From the NCBI GenBank assembly GCA_003118195.1, contig BEXV01000131.1, positions 22,347 to 86,346 of the forward strand: a stretch of 64,000 bases of DNA, in the 5' to 3' direction. The DNA is from Hemicentrotus pulcherrimus. Lineage: Eukaryota; Echinodermata; Echinoidea; Camarodonta; Strongylocentrotidae. The notes under the pieces were generated by a model. It was not told the origin of the DNA. It was given only the letters and a program-made list of their open reading frames with translations, and made no database searches. Shown in pieces: positions 20,101-24,658 of this stretch. The translations under genes were made by a program, and so were the position numbers. Within the stretch, counting starts at the first letter, position 1; each line of letters begins with the position of its first letter.

Positions 20101-22559
20101 ACATAATAAAAGGGAAAAAGAAGAAAAAGTTAACAGATAACGATATAAGCCTAATCAAACTGATACTTTTCTGTAAAGTTTTTGAACTAGTCCTATATTG
20201 ATCTGCTGGTTCTAATCTTGCTATCTTTCTGTAAATTGTATTATCTGTATTTTGTTTGTTTATTCGTTTGTTTGTTGTTGAAGGTCGTTACTCAATGAAC
20301 GAAATTCTACTTAAGCTTAATCCCGACGGCTCGCTCTTCTTCTTCTATGTCTTCGCCTTCTTCTAATTATTCCTCTTCTTCTTTTCTTCTTCTTCGTCTT
20401 CTTAATTTGGTAGAATCGTATTGACCGGTATTTGCCGAGGCGAGGGCCTCGATTCCGCGGCGACCGTCGACCCGAACCAATATCACATTTTCATGAGGTA
20501 CGTGCATCCATACATCAGTTCAAGATTCTTTTTAGAGCCAGAGGGGCGTTATCTCTTTGTTGGGTATAAAATGAGCTAACGTCTTTCTAGCTCTAAGTAA
20601 ACACATTTATGGTTAGCCGAGTTGGAATATCTTTTCGTAATGATTATTGGAGCTAAAACCCGTGAACATTTTCATCAAACGAAATCATCCAAGCTCTCAA
20701 TTTGTCATTCATGCTTATTGTTTATAAATAATTACAAAACAATAAAGCACAGGGCCATATGTACTCTTGAATGTGTTCTATTCTCTTCAAAGCTATATGT
20801 CCCTTTTGCAGCCAACCTCAAATTCTGTAAAACTTTGCAGGAATTTTGAATATGTCATTAATGTCCTATCTGTGAAATTTAAATGTTAGCAGTGTCCTAA
20901 TACTGTATTCAAATTATGCAAGGGAACCTCCTTACTTGCTAGACTTCACTGGCAGACACTATTGAGTGACTGACTGGCCTTTTTTTCATTTTTGTAATAA
21001 CATAAATAAAATGAGCTGTAAAGAGTACATGAGCACTTGTCTACATCAATAACCCACTTCTTGTGATGGCCAAAATTAAACTGATTGAATCTGTGCGCAG
21101 CATAAAACGTATGACCACTCCGTACAATGGTCTGAAAATCAAGACTATTACTTATCCCCACCCTTTTTTAGGGAAGTTCTAAATTAGTATTATCTTTCAA
21201 ATGCAGTTGGAATTTAACCTTTTCATTTTTAGGGCCTGCAAATGGGACATAGTACCTTTAATATGAAGTGGAATGAAACAAAATGTTTTTGAACGCATTT
21301 TTAAATATTTATATCTAAAGAAAAGTGATACACGTATACAAGTTGTATATAAAAAAAAGCAGTTATGTACCTGAATTACTCTAGTATCAGTAGCCATCGA
21401 TGCAATACTGTGGTACAGAAACCGAGTTGTAAAATGTTCATCATTCATTCCCTTATAACCAAAATGTTTGTATCATATGCTCTCTCTAAACACAGTTACC
21501 ACCCAGCTATGACATGGGGCCAATTCGTAATGACCGGGCATCTGCTCCAAAATTCAGAGGAGATTATGCTCCAGACCCGGTAGGATATTTTATTATTTCT
21601 TGGCATTCTTCCTTCTCTTTAAATCGTGATGTTTATTTTATGAATCATTTAGTTCAATTTATAAGAACTCGTCCCTTTTTCTTAATCCATGGTATATAGA
21701 GAGGAACTGGTATAATAAACAATTTATATTTGAGTATCAAAAAATATTTGTATGAAATAAATATATTGTCCATCTTTTTTCTCCAACACACAATCGTCTT
21801 TGATTTTCTTTCGTGCTCTCTCTCCCTCTTTCTGCTTATTAAATCTGTCTGCTTTCTCTTTGTCTATATCCATCCGCCCGTCTGTTTTCCGGGCTGTTTT
21901 CCCTGCCCCCTCTCTATATAGCTACCCGGCCAGTACCTTCAGGGCGGGGGACCTATCCGTAGGAACGGCTCAAGAAGGCCTGATGCTTCTCGATCCAGAG
22001 GAAATCGTGTACCAGAAGAGGTAGGCAATCACTGTCACAGTTATGCTATATCTTTGTTTTTTCTACGTCACTCTTTTCTTTCTTTCTTGTCTTTCATCTT
22101 TTCATCCAACCTCCCCTTTTCTGTAGTCCCCTCCCTCTCTTTTTTTTTTCACCGGCTCTCTCTCTCTCTCTCTCTCGCTCCCTCCATCCCCTCTCTCTCA
22201 ACTTCCTTTTTTTCTGTTGATAATTATTACTCAAGGTTATTATCCCATCATATCCTCTGCAAGACATCGGGTTGGGTTGCTTTTATTTCTTCCTGACAAA
22301 ATGAAATAAAATTGTTTATTTTCAATTTTTCATTTCTTTTTTTGTTTAAATGGGGGGGCGGGTGTTTGTTTCTGCATTTAAAAAAACAAGACCATGGCTA
22401 AACCATGATGGTACGCGAGCCCTTACAAATGGATAAATTATTTTAACTCTGTGAATATAAAAACCGACATGTTATGTTATAAACATAATTTCCTTTTCTT
22501 TTGTTTATGCACAGGTCGGAGAAATGAAACGACGATTGTTCTACGAGTTCAACTATTAA
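1926..22559 (+). CDS. HYR-repeat / SEA / EGF / transmembrane protein with Pro-Arg-rich PPxY tail (24 exons, 5' partial)
   Basis: Gene-level entry. The exons are listed separately below; joined they give 4349 coding bases including the stop, and with the one base carried from the missing upstream exon this is 1450 codons. Residue order in the visible part: HYR repeats 1-895 (11 units), SEA-like domain 1 at 896-1005, SEA-like domain 2 at 1006-1127, EGF-like 1128-1168, transmembrane helix about 1173-1200, cytoplasmic tail to 1449. The ectodomain has about 23 N-glycosylation sequons, clustered in HYR1-4 and 6-9. HYR repeats are immunoglobulin-like folds found in hyalin, the glue of the sea urchin hyaline layer. 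SEA-EGF-TM is the membrane-proximal layout of transmembrane mucins. I infer a cell-surface adhesion or barrier protein whose ectodomain may be shed. I do not recognise a named orthologue. Introns not listed separately hold nothing I recognise. Confidence 0.85.
2130..3634. other. intron 1 of the visible HYR gene
   Basis: A+T-rich intron with no repeat family or conserved frame that I recognise. Open stretches such as 2404-2604 and 2685-2966 are low-complexity and lack domain similarity. Confidence 0.7.
3635..3853 (+). CDS. HYR repeat 2 exon
   Basis: Phase 1-1 exon, 73 codons, after a pyrimidine-rich TTCTTCAG acceptor; donor GTGATT. It shows I-C-P-T-N-I-S at the start, E-L-G-V-T-D-V-T in the middle and C-T-F-I-V-E-V-K at the end, the standard HYR pattern. 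Confidence 0.88.
4081..4308 (+). CDS. HYR repeat 3 exon
   Basis: Phase 1-1 exon, 76 codons; acceptor CTAAG before 4081, donor GTAAGC. It has L-T-C-P-E-N-L, S-D-N-S-G, T-P-G-S-Y-F-P-F and C-S-F-N-L-T-V-V, a textbook HYR unit with three sequons. Confidence 0.92.
4309..4864. other. intron with AC-rich low-complexity sequence
   Basis: Positions about 4360-4490 are CA/CAC-rich with a short tandem repeat of a CTTACACACG unit. The rest shows nothing recognisable. Confidence 0.75.
4865..5119 (+). CDS. HYR repeat 4 exon
   Basis: Phase 1-1 exon, 85 codons; acceptor TTGCAG, donor GTAAGG. It shows E-I-M-N-C-P-S-D-L near the start and T-R-V-T-Y-T-F-T-D-Q-A-G then C-R-F-L-V-S-I at the end. Confidence 0.92.
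5490..5756 (+). CDS. HYR repeat 5 exon
   Basis: Phase 1-1 exon, 89 codons; acceptor ATATAG, donor GTAAAC. It has V-E-C-P-S-D-V, N-D-D-V-D-G-Q and C-I-I-S-V-T-V. It is the only one of HYR1-9 without an N-glycosylation sequon. Confidence 0.9.
6200..6315. repeat. AATTACA-rich tandem-like low-complexity repeat
   Basis: Degenerate repetition of ATTACAATTACAA units over about 110 bases. Confidence 0.7.
6546..6720. repeat. dispersed repeat copy (related to 13.2 kb copy)
   Basis: The stretch around 6661-6706 (ACAATGTG, AATCTCCACTCCC, TTGG..GCATTC) aligns to 13205-13240 in this window. The flanking TATAGCG..TTTAATAC and GCACTTTACA words recur near 8.4 kb. It is an old interspersed element of unknown family. 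Confidence 0.6.
6821..7072 (+). CDS. HYR repeat 6 exon
   Basis: Phase 1-1 exon, 84 codons; acceptor TTTCCCCTAG, donor GTAAAT. It opens with E-D-N-E-E-P-V-I-M-G-C-P-G-N-I-T, contains A-T-D-N-F-E and P-G-S-M-F-P-E-G-V-T, and ends C-E-F-Y-V-T-V-I. There are four sequons. Confidence 0.93.
7085..7210. repeat. (CAT/ATC)n trinucleotide-rich repeat
   Basis: CATCAT/ATTATCATC repeats shortly after the exon 6 donor, entirely intronic. Confidence 0.85.
7423..7686 (+). CDS. HYR repeat 7 exon
   Basis: Phase 1-1 exon, 88 codons; acceptor CTGATAG, donor GTAAGA. It shows D-T-E-R-P-V-I-M-N-C-P-S-D-I-T, N-I-T-D-N-S-G and C-T-F-R-V-I-I-S. Confidence 0.93.
7687..8243. other. intron, pyrimidine-rich
   Basis: CT-rich at about 7690-7860 and C-rich again at 8160-8240 just before the acceptor. 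Nothing else recognised. Confidence 0.7.
8244..8365 (+). CDS. HYR repeat 8, first half
   Basis: Enters in phase 1 (acceptor CTCCAG) and leaves in phase 0 (donor GTAATT). It holds the first cysteine (N-L-M-C-L-S) and the V-T-D-N block of a HYR unit. It is the only HYR unit in the window cut by an internal intron. Its borders are supported by perfect frame continuity with 9644-9758. Confidence 0.82.
8400..8640. repeat. probable dispersed repeat in the intron splitting HYR8
   Basis: An ATAATATTC..GCTTTAATGTAG..CGATGTG..GCACTTTACA segment resembles 6550-6625. Its remainder looks like a known type of interspersed element with CCTGGGTT and TCCAGTGAGGTG words. The family is unknown. Confidence 0.45.
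9644..9758 (+). CDS. HYR repeat 8, second half
   Basis: Enters in phase 0 (acceptor TTTTTCTAG) and leaves in phase 1 (donor GTACGC). It has the second half of a HYR unit: N-Y-T-V-E-D-S-R-G-N then C-S-L-Q-I-I, with two sequons. Confidence 0.85.
10020..10150 (-). mobile_element. tRNA-derived SINE head
   Basis: On the minus strand an A-box-like TGGTGCTGTGGTGG (10125-10141) is followed at tRNA-like spacing by a B-box GGGTTCGAATACC (10083-10095). A unique-looking tail then follows (CGCTCTTTGGAAAG). The flanks do not fold into an acceptor stem, so it is a SINE rather than a tRNA gene. Confidence 0.5.
10444..10689 (+). CDS. HYR repeat 9 exon
   Basis: Phase 1-1 exon, 82 codons; acceptor GTTATAG, donor GTACAT. 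It shows D-N-E-E-P-V-W-T-P-C-P-E-N-I-T, V-T-D-N-S-G, E-D-G-A-G-N-R-G-T-C-Q-F and I-V-T-V-T. Confidence 0.93.
10690..11222. other. intron, nothing recognised
   Basis: A+T-rich intron between HYR9 and HYR10 with no repeat or frame of note. Confidence 0.7.
11223..11474 (+). CDS. HYR repeat 10 exon
   Basis: Phase 1-1 exon, 84 codons; acceptor AACAGTAG, donor GTAACT. It shows I-L-N-C-P-T-D, A-I-V-T-W-D, A-A-D-T-S-G-N-V-A-T-C-S-F and T-V-E-V. There are no N-glycosylation sequons. Confidence 0.92.
11929..12189 (+). CDS. HYR repeat 11 exon
   Basis: Phase 1-1 exon, 87 codons; acceptor TTCCAAG, donor GTATGT. It shows A-E-P-P-R-I-T-G-C-P-D-D-I, A-T-D-N-S-G-S, S-G-S-L-F-S-V-G and N-P-C-S-F-T-V-T-V. It is the last HYR unit before the SEA domains and lacks sequons. 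Confidence 0.93.
12209..12361. mobile_element. short inverted-repeat (MITE-like) element
   Basis: The left end GGGGGCGTCTCACAAAAC and the reverse complement of the right end (GGGACCCGTTTCATAAAG) are related inverted termini. The interior word TATAAGCTACTGATAT recurs near 61.6 kb, showing a dispersed family. Confidence 0.55.
12745..12796. repeat. (TTA)n trinucleotide repeat
   Basis: TTATTATTATTATTG-type repeats inside the intron between HYR11 and SEA1. Confidence 0.85.
13160..13480. repeat. dispersed repeat copy (related to 6.6 kb copy)
   Basis: 13205-13240 (ACAATGTGCACAATCTCCACCCCC..GGGGAGTATTC) aligns to 6667-6706. The rest (TGCCTTGCCAAAGGACATCAGTGCCGTG and flanks) has the look of a conserved interspersed element. 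No coding potential is seen. Confidence 0.6.
13564..13661 (+). CDS. SEA-like domain 1, first exon
   Basis: Enters in phase 1 (acceptor CTGTAG), leaves in phase 0 (donor GTAAGA). It encodes an I-R-I-R-G-S-V-T-L strand and a helix with T-A-R-D-T-L-Q-A, the N-terminal half of a SEA fold. Confidence 0.75.
14200..14425. repeat. dispersed repeat with GCGCTATACAAGAA words and (TTATCA)n
   Basis: 14361-14415 (GGAGCGCCATGAGGGTCAAG..GAACCCA) aligns to 15536-15592 in the next-but-one intron. TTATTATCATTATCATC repeats sit between two GCGCTATACAAGAA words. Confidence 0.6.
14467..14698 (+). CDS. SEA-like domain 1, second exon
   Basis: Phase 0 in (acceptor ATCATAG), phase 1 out (donor GTAGGT). The block V-D-V-E-V-L-T-S-V-I-V-S-E-N-D-L and F-A-L-Y-F matches the central strands of SEA. 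The position of the usual G-S-V-V-V cleavage loop is S-E-N-D-L, so this copy should not autocleave. Confidence 0.78.
15123..15256 (+). CDS. SEA-like domain 2, first exon
   Basis: Phase 1 in (acceptor TTGTAG), phase 0 out (donor GTGAGT). It encodes Y-R-G-E-F-T-L-R-S-I-V, an adjacent C-C pair, then S-Y-Q-A-V-L-Q-K-I-Y. The exon split matches SEA domain 1, which suggests tandem duplication of a two-exon unit. Confidence 0.8.
15536..15592. repeat. dispersed repeat copy (partner of 14361-14415)
   Basis: GGAGCGCTATGAGTGTCAAG..GAAGGACAT..TCAAGAACCCA aligns with the 14.4 kb copy. Confidence 0.6.
16065..16296 (+). CDS. SEA-like domain 2, second exon, with autoproteolysis motif
   Basis: Phase 0 in (acceptor GTTCAG), phase 1 out (donor GTAAGT). 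The segment L-R-E-G-S-V-I-V-P-Y-T-L-T-F has the layout of cleaving SEA domains (G followed by S-V-V-V, then alternating strand residues). The scissile G is encoded at 16128-16130 and the Ser nucleophile at 16131-16133. There is one sequon (F-N-A-T). Confidence 0.85.
16516..16594 (+). CDS. EGF-like domain, first exon
   Basis: Phase 1 in (acceptor TACAG), phase 2 out (donor GTAAAC). I-C-P-A-G-Y-C-S-N-G-G-T-C then F-E-C give cysteines 1-4 of an EGF module. Confidence 0.88.
16595..17365. other. intron within the EGF module, nothing recognised
   Basis: A+T-rich, no repeat or frame of note. Confidence 0.7.
17366..17409 (+). CDS. EGF-like domain, second (micro)exon
   Basis: 44-base exon, phase 2 in (acceptor AAACAG), phase 1 out (donor GTAAGT). 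S-C-Q-S-G-F-T-G-A-Q-C gives cysteines 5 and 6 with the classic G-F-x-G spacing, completing the EGF fold. Confidence 0.88.
17410..18177. other. intron, nothing recognised
   Basis: A+T-rich intron between the EGF and transmembrane exons. Confidence 0.7.
18178..18353 (+). CDS. transmembrane exon
   Basis: Phase 1 in (acceptor TTGCAG), phase 0 out (donor GTGAAG). After V-E comes I-I-G-I-F-L-G-V-L-G-L-I-I-I-L-L-V-V, a clear single-pass helix. It is followed by four consecutive cysteines at the inner face (candidate S-acylation sites) and then R-S-R as positive-inside residues. Retaining the next intron would add about 46 residues and a stop (to 18494), a possible short-tail isoform. Confidence 0.9.
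18649..19309. mobile_element. Tc1/mariner-like MITE with about 220-bp inverted arms
   Basis: The right end, read inward on the minus strand, is CAGTGTGAGTCAAAAAAAG then TTTACACC. The left end is CCGTGTAAGTAAAAAAAAAA then GTTTACACC. The arms 18649-18870 and 19090-19309 align along their whole length (shared words such as AATCATCTATGAACAGTAAA and CGACTTGCGCCAAAG). TA dinucleotides flank both ends (18647-18648, 19310-19311), the Tc1/mariner target duplication. No transposase is present, so it is non-autonomous. Confidence 0.8.
19592..19948 (+). CDS. cytoplasmic tail exon 1 (Pro/Arg-rich, PPxY)
   Basis: Phase 0-0 exon, 119 codons; acceptor ATGCTAG, donor GTATAT. It starts D-E-D-Y-Y-R-P-P-R-R and carries P-P-T-P-P-S-P-P (SH3-type PxxP), F-V-P-P-P-E-P-W and the PPxY motif P-P-G-Y at 19844-19855. 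The composition is strongly Pro, Arg and Gln with a high C content, unlike the flanking introns. Confidence 0.85.
20414..20497 (+). CDS. cytoplasmic tail exon 2
   Basis: Phase 0-0, 28 codons; acceptor TGGTAG, donor GTACGT. R-Y-L-P-R-R-G-P-R-F-R-G-D-R-R-P-E-P. It is similar in length and G-P-x-R/R-G-D pattern to the next two exons, so it may be a duplicated cassette. Confidence 0.8.
21496..21579 (+). CDS. cytoplasmic tail exon 3 (second PPxY)
   Basis: Phase 0-0, 28 codons; acceptor ACACAG, donor GTAGGA. It begins L-P-P-S-Y-D-M-G-P-I-R; the PPxY motif P-P-S-Y is at 21499-21510. Confidence 0.83.
21922..22020 (+). CDS. cytoplasmic tail exon 4
   Basis: Phase 0-0, 33 codons; acceptor TATATAG, donor GTAGGC. 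L-P-G-Q-Y-L-Q-G-G-G-P-I-R-R echoes the start of the previous exon, with a Ser/Arg-rich end. Confidence 0.8.
22060..22215. repeat. CT-rich low-complexity tract
   Basis: TTTCTTTCTTG then (CT)n runs in the last intron. Confidence 0.8.
22515..22559 (+). CDS. last coding exon of the HYR/SEA/EGF gene
   Basis: Phase 0 in (acceptor TGCACAG). It encodes V-G-E-M-K-R-R-L-F-Y-E-F-N-Y and then TAA at 22557-22559. The C-terminus is aromatic and tyrosine-rich. Confidence 0.82.
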   Translation, partial: VGEMKRRLFYEFNY

Positions 22560-23082
22560 TTCATTAAGGTTGATAACCTATTTTAATACTGACCTGATCT
22601 GAGTTTGCTCAGGGTTGGGGTTTACCTTTAACGATTGAGAAATATAATTTTAGACTACGATAGTATAAAACTAGTAACAAATTTATGGACATGGTTCATC
22701 TTAGTTCTTAAAAAACTTCTTTTCGATGGCACAATGAAGTTTAGGGAAAGTAAAGTTTGTGTAAAAAGAACACTGAACCGTTCAAACCAAGTTTAAGCAT
22801 ATCTACACAATGATTATACGTCAGCTACACCAATGACCAACTACAGGCCAGACAAACAATTGAAATTACCCCATTTGGCCAAAGATCGGTCATTGTGTAT
22901 GAAGTGGGTCTCAAGTCGGTTGGGTGGTGTGACAGAGGTACTGATGATTTAATGTCCGAGCTCACATTGAAATATTCAGATTCTAATTATGTAATCTTTT
23001 ACAAGTAGTCTTTTAAATATATATATACATACATGTAATACATATCTACTTCATGATCATTAGACTGTATAGTGTATACAAT

Positions 23083-23088
23083 AATAAA
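23083..23088 (+). promoter_or_regulatory. candidate poly(A) signal
   Basis: AATAAA with a downstream GT-rich tract, about 520 bases after the stop codon of the HYR gene. Confidence 0.55.
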
Positions 23089-23330
23089 GATGCTTAAGAA
23101 AGGTTCTAGTCATTTGTAAACTTTTTGTAATGTAGCTTGTATTTAAATACGTCTCAAAACTGTAAAATTCCTCTTCTATTGTTGATAAGTTAAAGCTAAC
23201 CTACTTGCATTGATTCCTCTTTTGTGATTCGTTTAGAATGCAGTTGTTAAAAATGATTTCAAATTAGACAATATTTGAATGTATATTCTTCCCTGTTTAA
23301 CAACGTATGAATATCAGATATTTATTTTGT

Positions 23331-23336
23331 CTCAAA
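23331..23336 (-). promoter_or_regulatory. candidate poly(A) signal of snrnp25
   Basis: On the minus strand this reads AATAAA. It is the first perfect hexamer I find downstream of the snrnp25 stop codon, giving a 3' UTR of about 1.25 kb that would meet or overlap the 3' end of the convergent HYR gene. Confidence 0.35.
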
Positions 23337-23997
23337 TAAATAAATCCAGTAACCTGCTGTATGAAACATACAAGTGCACAATAAAACTCAAACTAAAGTA
23401 CGTTCAAATATACCAGAGTAAACTGCTGTGTCTTTGTTTGTGTATGAAATGATTGGCCAGTGTTGATGAAAAACAAAGAGCTGCACGCCTGTGGCAACAA
23501 AATGTATTTTTGTGTTACAAGATACATACATGTAAATGTGAAGTGCAGTAAGTACTCTTAAAAGTAGGTACCCTTGAAAAGCCCCCCCAAGACGTTCAAA
23601 GCCATTGTTGTTCAGGGCAAGTGATGATGGGGGTGATGAGGGTACCCTTTGTGGCATCCCGAAGAGTGACTGGTCTATTTTTCTCTTGCAGGACAGCTTG
23701 ATGGGGGCTTCTTGGCTTATTTTGTATGCTCTTTCGGAAAATGAAGTTCAAATTTGGAAACTCTAAAAGTAGTTTTTTGATGGCATCACACTTGACCACT
23801 CTATTTTCCTAAGCTAATTCGATTTCATGAAGTAGTTGATTTGTCATGGCTCTGTGAAGCGGGTTATCAGCTTCCTTACATCTCCGTAGGTCGCAGATAT
23901 ATATGACTGTCATGGCATAGGTTTTGTGAAACGACCCCCAGATTATAAACAATATTGATACAGAAACTCCAGCCATAACCCTCTTGACTTTCTGGCA

Positions 23998-24440
23998 CGC
24001 TGGCATGGTAACAGATGCAAGAGCGCCCTCTAGGTTCCATCAATTCACAGTTGCAGATCATCAGCAGAAAGATGTCACAGCAGTCTGGAGCAAGAACCAG
24101 ATCATGGTCCAAATTGGTGATACTGATGGTTGTCTTTTCACCAGAGACTTCCTGCAGCCTCCACACTCCTCCACTGTCCTACATCTAGGTGAAGAAGTGG
24201 ACGCATCGGAACACTCCAAGTGTCTCCCACTTCACAGCTGCTAATCATCAGCATGACTATGTCACACCAGTCCGAAGAAAGTACCAGAACATTGAAGCCA
24301 TTCACAGTCGTCTTTTATCCGAGACATTCCTCTGGCTTCCTGCACGATTGTGAAAACACTGAAGCAATAGCCCCCTCTAGGTTCTCACACATAGCTGTTC
24401 CAGAGCATCAGCTCATACAGGCAAGAGGCTAACACTCAAA
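23998..24440. repeat. degenerate tandem repeat, about 190-bp unit
   Basis: Two full and one partial diverged copies. Shared words include GCGCCCTCTAGGTTC / GCCCCCTCTAGGTTC, CAGTTGCAGATCATCAGCA / CAGCTGCTAATCATCAGCA, and GAGACTTCCTGCAG / GAGACATTCCTCTGG. It lies in the probable snrnp25 3' UTR. Confidence 0.65.
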
Positions 24441-24588
24441 CCAGCACCACTCCTTCACAGAAACAACTACTTGAGCCATGGCTGCTTTTCTCTTTCCATT
24501 TTAAGAAGACAAATCACAGGTGATGGCATCTCGTATCCAGCTGCCATAGCAACCCTTTAGCTTGACATGATCGGTTGTTTCATCATCA

Positions 24589-24658
24589 TCAGTAGCCTCC
24601 GCCTTTGGAATGCAGTCTCTTGGCGAAGGTCACCTCGGCTCGATTCCTGATTCCAAAG
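24589..24658 (-). CDS. snrnp25: snrnp25 last coding exon
   Basis: Acceptor TTCTTCAG; F-G-I-R-N-R-A-E-V-T-F-A-K-R-L-H-S-K then G-G-G-Y and TGA (24591-24589), followed by two more TGA triplets. Confidence 0.92.

Larger units (their letters stand above)
22560..23400 (+). other. 3' untranslated region of the HYR/SEA/EGF gene
   Basis: Stop-rich sequence after the TAA with two AATAAA poly(A) signals (23083-23088 and 23380-23385). The first is followed by a T/G-rich stretch and is the better candidate. Confidence 0.65.

Noticed and set aside
23876..24244. Minus- and plus-strand frames over the 24.0 kb tandem repeat
   Set aside because: The second repeat copy is interrupted by several stops in the corresponding frame, so the open stretch is not under coding constraint.
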